Shown piece after piece: positions 12,013-35,029 of a DNA stretch of 64,000 nt. This DNA is from Thamnaconus septentrionalis (Eukaryota; Chordata; Actinopteri; Tetraodontiformes; Monacanthidae). Where the stretch lies: assembly GCA_009823395.1 (NCBI GenBank), contig CM020501.1, positions 355,361 through 419,360 on the forward strand, written 5' to 3'. Each line of letters opens with the position of its first letter. Positions within the stretch are counted from its first letter, which is position 1. A model generated the notes under the pieces. That model did not search any database and was not told the DNA's origin. It was given only the letters and a program-made list of their open reading frames with translations. Both the position numbers and the translations under genes were made by a program.

Positions 12013-12084
12013 TCACCAGGTCAACTGTTTCCTCAGGTTGTTGATTCTGTTTTGGTCAATCATCTGCAGATGGCCCCGCCCACA

Positions 12085-12090
12085 AATAAA
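12085..12090 (+). terminator. candidate fndc4 polyadenylation signal
   Basis: AATAAA about 1.25 kb downstream of the fndc4 stop codon and before the mlph promoter region. It is the best poly(A) hexamer seen in the interval; no transcript evidence. Confidence 0.4.
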
Positions 12091-12637
12091 ACTCTGCTTT
12101 CTGTCAATCAAATCTTCTGATTTTAAATCTGTTGATGATGGTGATGTTGGTGGTGGGGATGATGGTGATAATGGTCATGAACATCCTGCGCCCTACAGGC
12201 CGCTGTCAGAACGATCCATGACCTATACATGTATGTGTATATGTGAGGGGTGACGTGGCAGTTTGATGAAGTGATTGGCCAAGAAGTTGGAGGTCTCTGT
12301 CCCCAGTAATGTCACTTCCTTTCAGGTGAGACAACATGAAGGTTCATCAGCAGCAGCAGGGCGCCACCTGCTGACCAGGTAGAGGCTGGAGGACAGCAGG
12401 TAACCAAGAAGTAGCAAAGAGATGATGTCATCACAGCAGGTCTTGATGACATAATCACTATCCTCCACTGGAGATCAGTTAGGTCTCAGCAGTTGAGTGT
12501 CTGGACTTGAGTGTGTGTTACTTCCCCAGACTGAGTGTATGTGTGTGTCTGAGATAGAGAGAGGGTGTGTGTGTGTTCTCAGCCTTCTGTCATGAGACTG
12601 TGTGTGTGTGTGTGTCTGTGTTGTCATGGGGCTGGGT

Positions 12638-12706
12638 GTCATGTGATCAGCTGACTCAGTAGAGGGAGCCGTGGTGTCATCAGCAGCAGCTGGATGCCGA
12701 GAGGAG
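12638..12706 (+). promoter_or_regulatory. putative mlph promoter: M-box, E-box and AP-1 sites with noncoding exon 1
   Basis: Within about 20 bp lie GTCATGTGA (12638-12646, an M-box/MITF-type E-box), CAGCTG (E-box) and TGACTCA (12652-12658, AP-1 consensus). About 50 bp further a good splice donor, GAGGAG|GTGAGT, ends at 12706, suggesting a noncoding first exon of about 12661-12706 spliced to the acceptor just before 13160. MITF is the known master regulator of pigment-cell genes, so an M-box here fits mlph. The motif reading is direct; the function is inferred. Confidence 0.45.
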
Positions 12707-13159
12707 GTGAGTCTCTTCTTCTCTTATACTTCTTCTAACTTGATTCATAACTTCAGTTTGACTTGGAGAAGATCTAGTTGGACTCTCGCAGTGGAAGTAT
12801 CTGCTGTGGGTCGGTGAGTGTCTGGTCTCGTTGTGGTCCAGTCAAAGACTTGAATCATCTGCAGGTAGGTTGAGGGACCCGAAGGAGGATCAGTTAGGTG
12901 CTGCTGGTGTCCACCTGTCCAGCAGCAACCTTCTGACCAGGTCACAGCCCTGATCATCACTGCTCAGGTTCCCTCAGGAGCTCCTGCTGATGCCTCGGTG
13001 GTGCCAGAGGGAGAATATCATCTCTGTGTGTTTGAACTACTGGTAGAGAGAACCTTCCCTGAGCTGTGGGCTCAGAGGGAAAACCTTTTCGAGCTTCTCC
13101 TCCTTGTCCAGGACTTTCCCGAGGAACCACTGAGGAGGTTGTGTTGTCGTTGCAGCATC

Positions 13160-16100
13160 ATGGAGAAAAAACTGGACCTGTCCAGGCTGACGGATGATGA
13201 GGCCAAACACGTGTGGGAGGTGATCCAGCGGGACTTCAACCTCCGCAAGATCGAGGAGGAGAGATTGGGGTACCTAGAGCTGACCGCCTGTTACTGAACC
13301 ACTGTTACCGACTGACTGTTACTGACTGGCTGCTACTGAACAACTGTTACTAACCAACTGTTACAGACTCTTACTGAAAAGTGGTTACTGACTCCTACTG
13401 AAAAGCTGTTACTGAACAAAAGTTACTGGCTGTTACTGAACTACTGTTACTTTTACTGACTGACTGTTACTGACTGGCTGTTGCTGACTGACAGACTGTC
13501 TGTTCTCCTCCCACTTACCACCTGGCCACACACTCTAATCATTAGGCCCCTCCCACTCAGGCATCTCACCTATCCAGGTGTCCCAGCTCTCTTCCTGCTT
13601 CCTGACCATGTGACCATGTGACTTCCAGGAACGTTCTCTGATGGCTCACAGACGCCAGTTGTTCTCCTCCATCACGTCCTGGTCACACGGTCGGCAGCTC
13701 CTCACAAAGACTCTGTGTTCCCGGAAACTCCCAGCAGCCCCTGGGGCGGAGAAGCCGCGTGGTGTGGAGAGGAGGGAGAACATCAGCACAACATCACGAC
13801 ATCACATCACAACACCACAACACAACATCACAACACAACATCTCAACACAACTATACAACTTCACAACAAATCCAGACTAGATTATAGAAGTCCAGACGC
13901 TCCACCACTGGACACAACCTGTTGACCTTGACCTGTCATGACCTTGACTGAGTGGGCCAACCACTAGACACTGACTGAGGTTCCATGGGGGCAGCAGTCA
14001 CTTCTAAGAGGAAGTCTGAGAGAAATGGGAAGTTGATTGAAGGAAGCAGGAAGTGGTATGAGGGAGGCAGGAAGTGCTCTGAGGGAAGCAGGAAGTGGTC
14101 TGAGGGAGACAGGAAGTGGTCTGAAGGAAACAGGAAGTTGTCTGAAGGAAGCAGGAAGTGGTGTGAGAGAAGCAGGAAGTGGTCTGAGGGAGACAGGAAG
14201 TGAAGGTGTGGCAGAACAAAGAGCTGCTGTGGTGGAGAAGCAGAACCAGTCAGCCAGCGGTCGTGTAACCAGCCAGTGTGTGTGTGTGTGTCCGTGACTG
14301 TGTCTCCTCCTCCTCCTGCAGCGACCTGAAGACCAGGATTGAGAAGGAGGGCTCTAAGCGGGAGCTGCTGGGCTCCCAGGAGCAGCTGTCCAACTCGCTG
14401 TGCATCTGCTGCCTGCAACCCTTCAAGTTCCTGGTCAACAGCAAGCGCCAGTGCCTGGACTGCAGTATGTTCTCCTGCAAGGCCTGCAGCCGCTACAACA
14501 AAAAGGAGCACGGCTGGGTGTGTGACAACTGCCGCATGACCAGGTCAGTGCAGCCCTGCCCCCTGCTGCCCGCGCCACAATAATGCTGCCCTGCACACAT
14601 TACAACTCATTATTAGGCCCCCTACCCCAGCCACCGCATTGGCCTTGCCTCTGTACTGCTGTCCTGCCCGTTTCACAGCTCTCTATAAGCCCTCCTGCTG
14701 GCCAGTCCTGCAGTGCAGTTTAATGCACAAAACTGTCCTGCTCGCATTAAAACTTCTCTTATCTTATTAATGTTAGAAGGGTAGGCAAAATAAGCAAAGG
14801 TTTCAGCCTGCACCTTTTCATTCGATGTATATTATTACAATTATTATTTTGTTTAATGTATAATGCATGTACAATATTGAAAAACGACCAAAATAAACTC
14901 ACTAAATTCACTAAACTAAAAACTCATTTTTTACCCCTCTGCTGGACACTCCAGGGTACTGCCCTGCCCACATTATAACTCATTATCCCCTTTTGCTGGA
15001 CTGGCCAGGGTACTGCACTGCCTGCATGACAGCTGATTATTAGGGTGTTAGAGAGGCTGTGATCTGAGAGCCCCGTCCCCGCTGACTTTGCTGGTGACAT
15101 TACCCCGGCGGTCTGATCAGACGCACCCCCTGGTGATGACCCAGTGAGCGGGGCTGGATCCATTAAGTAACGACACGTTGTGGCAAAATTTGTTGGTTTC
15201 TTGTGTAAGACCGGCAAGTCCTCAGAGCTGTGATTGGCTGTCGCTGCCCCCTGCTCCCTCCTGAGCTGTGATTGGCTGCTCCCTCCTGAGCTGTGTTTGG
15301 CTGTCGTTGCCCCCTGCAGGGTGGTGAAGATCGGCACGGCCGGCTGGTACCACGACAACGTGAGGAACCGCTTCAAGCGCTTCGGCAGCGCCAAGGTCAT
15401 GAGGTCGCTGTACAAGAGGCTGAACGGGGACGGTGAGTGAGGCCCAGGTGCATGATGGGAACTGGCTGCCTAGCTCGCCAACACCGGCCCTGACCACCCA
15501 TATTCTGTTTGCAGGCAGCCGTGACGACGATACTCAGAGCATGCCAGACGTCCGCAGCCGTGAGTCAGCTGACACTCTGGCCCTCTATTGATTGGTCACC
15601 AGCTGCTGGTGCTTTAGACCAATCGCCACTCACTGTGTTTGTGTCGCCTGCAGATGTGTACAACGGGCTAGAGGATGACCCCGGGGAGGCTGATAGCCAG
15701 CGATACAAGGCGGTAGGTGACCTCTGACCTCTCAGGACCTTCTCACTCCTCAGAACCATCTCATCTGTCCCCAGGACCTTCTCACTCCTCAGGACCATCT
15801 CACCTGTCCCCAAGACCTTCTCACTCCTCAGGACCTTCTCACTCCTCTGAACTATCTCACTCCTCTGAACCTTCTCATTCCTCAGAACCATCTCACTCCT
15901 CCTCAGGACCTTCTCATGCCTCTGAACCATCTCACTCCTCCTCAGGACCTTCTCACTCCTCTGAACCGTCTCACTCCTCCTCAGGACCTTCTCACTGCTT
16001 TGGTTTCTTCTAGATGAGGAAGAATAAGCGGCTGCTGTCCGTCCACCCTCTGGACTTTGACCCTGAGGAGTACTTCCCTCACTCTCGCCGCCAGTCAGTG

Positions 16101-18146
16101 CAGGTACAGCCATGCCTGCCGGCTTCGCAGCAGCTTCTCTCTGTGATCCTGGGGTTCCTCCTAAGCTCAGCTGTCTGCTGCCCTCTGTGGTCCACAGCAG
16201 CAGCTGCAGGAGGAGCGAGCCTGCAGGCAGGAGCTGGAGTACGAGGCCTACCAGCAGCAGCAGCGAGCCAACCGCAGGAGGAGCCTGGACCGCTACGCCA
16301 TGAGAGCCGGTGACATCCCGTAGTGGCCAGTATGACAAGTGCAGCTCTTGCAGGAGCAGCAGAAGTCTTCAGTGTGTGTGTGCATGTGTGTCAGATGACT
16401 ATGGGGACAGCAGGATGGTCCGGACCCGCTCACTGTCCAAGATCAGCTCCTCGGTGGCTCGTCAGCAGTACGCGGACACCTCGGACGAGGAAGACTTCCC
16501 CCGCTACCCCCCAATGTACCAGCAGCCCCCCCCCGCACACCGCCGCCGCAACAGCAGGGCCTCGTCCCAGGAGAACCTTGGCCAGGCGCCACCGGTAAAA
16601 TCCTGAATGGAGGTGGAGGGTTCCTGAGTTGAGGAGGAGCCTTCGCTGATCATCTTCTGCCTTCTGGACAGATGAATGAGCTCAACAAGAGGATGTTTGC
16701 CATTGAGAACCTGCTCAGCCGCCTGGAGGAGAAGATGGGCCCAGCGGATGAGGTAGGTTCACCCACCACCAGCCCACCAGGCCTTACCAACTGCCCCCCA
16801 TCTATCCCTCACCAGGTCCAGCCTCAGGAGGTCTTCCTGATTGTCTGTGTTTGTGCAGAGCCCATTGGGCCACAATGAGGAGGAGAAGCTAAGGAGGAAG
16901 CTGAGCGAGCTGGCCGGGAACCTCAGTGACAAGGCCGTGTCCTCGGAAGATGAGGCTCGGGGCAGGGGCTCCTTTAGGGGAGCGGCGCCCGCCAAGGGGG
17001 GCGTGGCCACCACCCTGGACGCCCTGAAGGACAAAGAGCTGAGCTCCTCCAGCGACGAGATGCCAACTCAGGCCCAGAAGGTAGGAGACCCAAGAACCTC
17101 CACGACTGACCCGGGAACTCCTTGACCTCCACCTTTGACCCTGAACTTTCACCTCCTGACCTCCAGATACCAACCAGTTGGTAGAGTGGGGAGTCCAGTT
17201 AGCCACGACCACTGCGATGGTCAAGTTGACCCAGTTCACCGAGTTAACCACGTCCCCTTGACTGCATGACATCCTGCTCACTAACCGACTGTCCTGCTGT
17301 CGTTGACCTCCGTCACCTTGTGCAGGGGGCGGAACTTAGCAGCTGGCGGCCCGGACTCTTCTTCTGTTGCTCTCAGACAGGAAGATGCTTGTTTCTATTG
17401 AGTCAGTTTGAGTCAGCGGAGCAGCAGCAGCAGCAGTAATAGCAGTAACAGCAAGAGCAGCAACAGTTATGGCAGCAGCAGCAGCAGTAGCAGCAGCAGC
17501 AACAGGAGCGGCAGCAGCAGATATAGCAGCAGCAGCAACAGCAGCAGCAGCAACAGCAACAGCAGCAGCAGCAGCAGCAACAGAGGGTCCAGGCCTCCAG
17601 CTGCTCAGACCTGGTTTCCTCCTGCTAACCTCTGTCCCTCTACATGGCTTTCAGAAATCGACTGCTGCCGCCCTTTGTGACCTCACCACTGAGGTGCTGA
17701 GGACCATTAATGCCACAGAAAAGGCAATGGTCGAGTTCGGCCTATCAGAACCAGCTGACAGGCCGCACTCGGCAGCTGCTGACGTTAAGCAGGCTGACGA
17801 TGCGTTCAGGGAACTGGAGGAAAATGTAAGCTTCAACTTCCAGTGCTCACACCTGTCTGTCTGCAGCTACACTACCCCCTAGTGGCTGGCTTCAACCCCC
17901 CCGACCACCACCACCATGCCCCCTCCACCCCTCCCCCCCCCCCCGACCCCCCCTTGACAACTCCTCCCCTTTCCCCCTCCCCGCTGTGTGAGGAATAGTG
18001 CTGAGTGGATGCACAACCAGATGATTCATCCAGCCTGATGGAGGTCTCACAGTGGTGACATCATGGGTGGGTGGGGCCTACCCTGGTTTGATGGGTAGGC
18101 GGAGTCACATCAGGGACGATCAGAGGCTATTGGCTGGATGAAGCAG

Positions 18147-18218
<72 letters not shown>

Positions 18219-19867
18219 CTCTGTCCCGGCTCTGCCTCCATCGAGTCCGGGGACCAATCAGAGCTCTCATGTGTGCCCTACCTGCCCAGGTGTACGTGGC
18301 AGCCGGCCAGTCCTTCGAGCTGGAGTCCAAGCTGCGGCGCCTGGAGCAGAATGCTAAGACCCGCTTCGGAGGAACCACCGACTCTGAGCTATCGGAGCTG
18401 GAGGACGTGGTGGCCCGGACCGCCACCAGGGTGCAGAGCGCGGAGAGCGAGGTGCCCGTTTCAATTCAGAATCACCCGTCTCACTTGTCTCACCTGTCCT
18501 CACCTGTTTGACCTCAGCAATCTCCTGTCCCACCTCTCTCAACTCACCTGTCCACACCGCCTCACCTCAGGAATCTCCTGTCTCCCCTGTCCCACCTGTC
18601 CTCACCTGTCTCAACTCACCTGTCTCACCTCAGGAATCTCCTGTCTCACCTGTCCTCACCTGTCTCGCCTTTCCTGTCTCACCTCAGGAATCTCCTGCCT
18701 CACCTGTCTCATCTGTCTTCACCTGTTCTCACCTGTCTTACCTCACCTGTCCTCGCCTGTCTCATCTGTCTCGCCTCAGGAATCTACTGTCTCACCTGTC
18801 TCACCTCACCTGTCCTCACCTGTCTCACCTTACCTGTCTCACTTGTCCTCACCTGTCTCAACCCACCTGTCTTACCTCAGGAATCTCTTGTCTCACCTGT
18901 CCTCACCTGTCTCACCTCAGGACTCTCCTGTCTCACCTGTTCTCACCTGTCTTACCTGTCCTAACCTGTCTCACCTCAGGAATCTACTGTCTCACCTGTC
19001 TCACCTCCCCTGTCCTCACCTGTCTCACCTTTCCTGTCTGCCCTCACCTGTCTCGCCTGTACTGAAGGGTGGGAGAGATGTTTGTCTCACAGTAGGAATG
19101 AAAAATTTCTCCACGACTTCATTAGTGGACTTTCCAAGAAAAGCGAGTCCACCAATAGCAGGTCAAGTCTTGGTCACTGGAGACCAAGATGGGCGGGACA
19201 GTGGGCGTGTCATCATGTGAGGGGCAGGGTTAAACTCCAAAAGCCCTCTTATGACCAAGTCAAGTGTAGACACGCCCAAATGATGACTACGCTCATATCG
19301 TTGGCCATGATTAGGCCAAGTCGCTGGTTTGGTGGTGGGGCCTGTGATGAAGAGCGGCCGACAGGAAGTGGCCTTTCTCTCAGCCGATCAGTCACAGTGA
19401 CATTAATTTCTATGTAGCACTGAGAGGTCAAGAAGCACAAACTACAACCATACTACATTAAAAACTATAGAAGCTCATTTCCTGCTCAGAGCGTCAGACT
19501 ACAGAGTAGAGGTCCCAGCCCCTGGCTGCATCCACTGCCCCTGGCCTGCCTGCTGCTAACCTGTCTGCTCCCTGCAGGTGTCCGACATCGAGAGTAAGAT
19601 TGCCGCCCTGAACGCTGCTGGCAGGAAGAAGGTGAGTCTAAGTAGAACTGGTCCGGACCAGCTTGAACCGTCTGATTGGTCTGACTGTCTGCTATTACTT
19701 CAGCAGGGGGCAGGCTCTTCTCAGAGGAAGAAGACCGACTCAGCCAGTAAGTGACAGTGGGCGTATGATGCTGAAAACACACTGCTTCAGCATCCTGCTG
19801 AGGAGGGGCGGAGCCACAAGCAGGCCCTGCCCCCTTCTCCACAGTCCCCTGGCCACACCCACAGAGA

Positions 19868-19917
<50 letters not shown>

Positions 19918-20045
19918 TTGGGGGGTCTGCGAGTGACTGCTTAGCAGCAATGTTGTTGTTGTGTTGTTGTTGTGCTGTTCTGACTCTGCGCTCCTCTGCA
20001 GAAAACGCCAATGGGGCTCCGTGGAAGAGCAAAAGTGCCTTCTGA
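13160..20045 (+). CDS. mlph: melanophilin (Slac2-a), Rab27 effector
   Basis: Fifteen coding exons: 13160-13269, 14322-14543, 15320-15432, 15515-15559, 15654-15712, 16014-16103, 16198-16309, 16395-16594, 16672-16752, 16859-17080, 17655-17825, 18290-18451, 19578-19631, 19704-19746, 20002-20045 (575 aa; human is about 600). Residues 1-36 are the Rab-binding SHD1 helix ([19 protein letters not shown]). Residues ~52-110 are the FYVE-type zinc finger (CICC..C.DC..CKAC..CDNC). Residues ~111-148 are SHD2 ([18 protein letters not shown]). The middle is charged and Ser-rich (myosin Va-binding region in the family). Residues ~420-547 are a coiled-coil/actin-binding end with [11 protein letters not shown]. 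Known role: couples Rab27a on melanosomes to myosin Va on actin. MyRIP shares the layout, but the [18 protein letters not shown] end and finger wording favour MLPH. The exon 12 donor (GTGCCC) is weak. Confidence 0.93.
13300..13500 (+). repeat. minisatellite of GTTACTGACTG-like units (mlph intron 1)
   Basis: About fifteen imperfect units of 10-14 bp built on TGTTACTGA, starting right after the exon 1 donor region. Confidence 0.85.
14020..14205 (+). repeat. 21-bp minisatellite (mlph intron 1)
   Basis: About eight units of GGAAGCAGGAAGTGGTCTGA with small variations. Confidence 0.9.
15720..16005 (+). repeat. minisatellite of GGACCTTCTCACTCCTCA units (mlph intron 5)
   Basis: Alternating GGACCTTCTCACTCCTC and GAACCATCTCACTCCTC units fill the intron between exons 15654-15712 and 16014-16103. 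Confidence 0.9.
17408..17583 (+). repeat. (CAG)n-like trinucleotide array (mlph intron 10)
   Basis: Imperfect CAG/CAA/TAG repeats of about 175 bp, about 70 bp before the exon 11 acceptor. In one frame it would read as poly-Ser/Asn, but it lies between good splice sites and is best read as intronic. Confidence 0.9.
18149..18216 (+). repeat. (TG)n microsatellite (mlph intron 11)
   Basis: About 66 bp of uninterrupted TG. Confidence 0.95.
18475..19065 (+). repeat. CACCTGTCTCACCTCAGGAA minisatellite (mlph intron 12)
   Basis: Almost 600 bp of CACCTGTCTC/CACCTGTCCT units with periodic CACCTCAGGAATCTCCTGTC higher-order units of about 40-60 bp, starting about 25 bp after the exon 12 donor. It contains many pseudo-acceptors (CTCAGGAA). 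Confidence 0.9.
19870..19917 (+). repeat. (TG)n microsatellite (mlph last intron)
   Basis: About 46 bp of TG between the last two coding exons. Confidence 0.95.
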
Positions 20046-20486
20046 TTCTGACTCTGCCCACAGGAAGGAAGGAAGGATCCTGATGACCTCTGACCCCATG
20101 ACCTCTGACCCTGTAACCTTAGCTGGCTGAAACAAAACTAACACAATCAAGTATTGATGCCGCTGGCACACTGAAAGGAAGTCGACCTAAAGCCTGCCTG
20201 GGTTAGTAATATTTATAGTAATATTGGTTAATAGTAATATTAGTAGTAATACTGGTTAATATTAGAATACAGAGAATAAAATGGAAGCTTTGTGAGATCA
20301 GGGCAGTTATTGCTTATTGACTGGATGATTCCAGGAAGTCAGAAATAAATCAACAATAATTTAAATATTTCTGTCTCATGAAACATTGTGATGCTAACAG
20401 CTGAAGTGTTGTGATGTTTCCAGACACGCTAAACTATCGATCGATATGTAATCAGTTTGACTGACTCTCTGAGATCAATGATGACT

Positions 20487-20492
20487 AATAAA
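20487..20492 (+). terminator. candidate mlph polyadenylation signal
   Basis: AATAAA about 440 bp after the mlph stop, just before the GC-rich lrrfip1 promoter region. A second AATAAA lies at about 20275. Confidence 0.5.
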
Positions 20493-20539
20493 GGGCTCCA
20501 AACACTGCAAGTGTCTGCTGGACTCTTACTAAAGCAACC

Positions 20540-21092
20540 TCGGCCACGCCCACACCGGCCGAACACGTGACCCACCGCGCTGCTGCCGTGGCAACGGGAC
20601 TGTGATTGAAGCTGATGCTCCGATCAGCTGATCGTCACGTGACGCTCCGCGTTCATTAAACCCCCCCCCCGCTTATTCGGTTATAAACAGTTTAATCAAT
20701 TTTCACCTTAAGGTGAACACCTCTTCCACCTCCTCGTCCTCCTCCTTCTACCCCTCACCTTCCCTCCTCCTAACTCCTCCTGGTGCGTTCACGGTCCACT
20801 TCCTGCGCACCTGCAGCTCATCACGGGGCCGCGGGACTCTGTCTGACGCACAATGTTCGCGCCGCCTGCGGGCGGATTAGCGCTAGTCGTGTGCGGGCAG
20901 TGATTGCGTGTGGGAGGAGCGGGAGGTGCATCGGCTTTTTTGTTTCACGGCAGCAGCAGCAGCAGCGTCACGCCGCGGACTTCCGGCGGTTCAACCTGCG
21001 ACAGGCCCGAGCTGCGGCGGTGTTTCCAGGGCGACCCGCTAGTTTCGGTGCCTGGAGGCGGCGGGACGCGCTCCGCAGGTCAGCCGGTCGCC
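20540..21092 (+). promoter_or_regulatory. GC-rich presumed lrrfip1 promoter with CLEAR-like boxes
   Basis: A CpG-rich block directly upstream of the lrrfip1 start codon. It carries CACGTGA (20564-20570) and the full palindrome GTCACGTGAC (20634-20643), which equals the CLEAR/TFEB-MITF consensus. The sequence reading is direct; promoter activity is inferred from position and composition. Confidence 0.5.
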
Positions 21093-32605
<11,513 letters not shown>

Positions 32606-33211
32606 TCCCTGTTGGTGGAGCAGTGACCCCTGCTGGTGGAGCAGTGACTGCTGGGACGGGTGGGGTCCTGCTCCTTGTCCTGGTCCAGGTCCAGGTCCAG
32701 GTCCGCTCTCCTGGACCTGGATGTCGTCTCGGTCCCGGACCTGGACCACTCTGGTGGTCCACTCTCCTGGAATGCAGCAGGGACCGTTTCTCACCATGAA
32801 TGTTCTCTGTGCAGTTTCGTCCGTCCTGAGCTCAGCGAGACGATGAAGCATCACAAGACATTTTTCCCCATCAAATACTTTGATAAAACTGGACCAGATG
32901 TTGGATGGAGATCATTATTCTGGCTGGGACTGGAACTCATGTTTGAAGGTTCTGGTTTCAGTCCTTCAAACATCATTAGGGGTGTTTAAACTGACTGGCC
33001 CCCGCTGGTCCAGACTGGCCTCCACTGGTGCAGGCGTGGCTCTTGTCTCTGCAGCTTCACGGAACTTCTGTCAATTAATGTCAGTCAGGCCCTGGAAATC
33101 AAGTCTTCTTTTCTTCTTCTGGCTTCCATGACTAATCCCTACCACTGTGCTGGAGTGGAGGGGGCGTGGCCTTGTGTTGGACAATGAATGAGTCTGAATG
33201 TCCAGGTCTGT

Positions 33212-33217
33212 AATAAA
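33212..33217 (+). terminator. lrrfip1 polyadenylation signal
   Basis: AATAAA, with another close variant (AAATAAATC) a few bases on, about 610 bp after the stop codon. Confidence 0.6.
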
Positions 33218-33229
33218 GTGAAATAAATC

Positions 33230-34183
33230 ATAAATGTGTGACAAGTTTGGTAAATCACTGGTGCTCAGCATGTTCCTAGTGTTTGAAATGTTCCTAGTTT
33301 TCCCAGTGTCTCCAGATCCTGCTTCTCCAAGGGTTCCAGTTTTGACCCTCTCCTCCTTCACCTCCCTACCTTCCCTCCCATCGCCATGGCAGGCACTCAG
33401 AGGCCTCCAAAGCTCTGGACAGCCCAGGAGTGAACCGGACCATGAGGCAGAGGATTGTAGGAAGAGACAACGCTGAAACAATGAACAATCCTGCAGTCCA
33501 TAAACGCAAAATTCTGTGAAACAGCCATGTGCGCTTAACCAACAGAATGATGCGGCCAAATGCCGAAAACTCACAAGCTTATTCAGGCCGCCTCCCAGCC
33601 ATGGTGCCCTTAACAAAAAAGATACGTCTGCAAGCAAGTTATCAAACAAAACAAATGTTGCTAATGTATGTTTGCTATTCAAAGGTGGTGGTGGTGATGG
33701 TGATGACACCAGTCCTGCTGGTGCTTCAGGTTCTCCTGCAGAGAAAATGGCGGAGGGTACAGAACCATTTCTACAGTAGAGCAACAACATGCAACATGCA
33801 AGTTGCAGACATATGAACACCAAGAGACACTGCCATTTGACATAAATGGCTCTCATTGCTTTCTTGGCACTACATCATTATTCTATTAAGCGATTGTGTG
33901 GTTGAATTTTTCTGTCTGTTGCTGACTTGCTGTTATGAATCCTAGCCCAAACATGAAAGTTTGTGCATTTCAACCTTGGATTTACTGTCGGTTGAGGTTC
34001 ATTAGTATTCCCTGGCTTAATGATGTGCCGCTGAGGCAGTTGATATTCTATATGACATGACTATTTATGTATAGCTCTAAACTTGGCAGTACTTACTATA
34101 TAAAACCTTTATTCTCTTACTGCTATTGCAAATACAGCAGTAAGGTTACTGTATATTCCAACCTTACAAATTACACTAGGTCC

Positions 34184-34277
<94 letters not shown>

Positions 34278-34985
34278 CGTGCGTGTGTGTCCGCTGCATG
34301 CCCACCCATGCATGCCAGTTTGCATATGTAGTGTGCATACAGTACGTGCCACTGCCATGTGTAATAAGGCTGTAGATTAATTGTTAGGTTTGTTTCTAGT
34401 TGGCTTGCTAGCTAAAGAGTCATTTGTTATGCTTTCTTCCATGCACGTTCTGATTTACTGAATTTTCCCACTGGGATTAATAAACTTTGTGACTGGCAAT
34501 TGCAAAAATCAATTTTGAAATTTACATTTCTATGTTTCCTATGCAAAGGTAGAGATATTACCAGTTCTGGTGCTTCAGACGTTGAGCCTAGTTCTAGCTC
34601 AGCCTCAGCGCAACTGACAGGTAAAGATAGTCATCTACCACAGTACAGTATGTGTCAGTGGTTTAGGATTAAGTAGGCTATGACTATGAAACATTTGAAA
34701 AAAACAAACATGTATTTGACAATATCATTCTTTAATGAAATGGTATTGATGAAATTTGTTATTGCCAAATTGACTATTATGCTTATATCGGAGTGCATAT
34801 TTGTTTTCAGTCAGCCAAAAACATATACAGTATTGTGTGTGTGTGCTTGTGTGGGCACACCTACATGCATGGGCATGCACGCCCATGCATTTAGGTGTCA
34901 ACTTGTGTGTGTGGGCAAGGCAGGGGTGGCCTGTTAAATGACTGACTCCTAGCCTGAAAAAGTGCCCCAGTCTGGCCCTGGGTCG
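33230..34985. other. intergenic region with a (TG)n array and no recognised gene
   Basis: No frame could be assigned. Two short Ser/Gly/Ala-rich segments (33690-33770 and 34555-34620, e.g. SSGASDVEPSSSSASAQ) could be exons of a decayed transposon but match nothing I can name. Confidence 0.4.
34184..34292 (+). repeat. long (TG)n microsatellite
   Basis: About 90 bp of pure TG followed by CGTG variants. Confidence 0.97.
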
Positions 34986-35029
34986 GTATATTGAAATCGA
35001 AACCGCATATTGGATGAGTCTGAAAACGC

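Noticed and set aside
14924..15497. Minus-strand frames in the mlph region
   Set aside because: They are antisense to the SHD2 exon, with no family match.
17408..17680. Possible poly-Ser or poly-Ala coding exon in mlph
   Set aside because: The CAG array lies between a strong donor (17081) and a good acceptor (17653-17654), and the family has no such domain.
18138..19220. A 360-aa plus-strand open frame
   Set aside because: It runs through a (TG)n array and a CACCTGTCTC minisatellite and gives repetitive Cys-Val and Leu-Ser-His text. It also spans a real mlph exon in another frame.
33071..33856. 261-aa minus-strand frame downstream of lrrfip1
   Set aside because: It covers the lrrfip1 3' UTR and poly(A) region in antisense, has no recognisable domain and no codon pattern like the neighbours.
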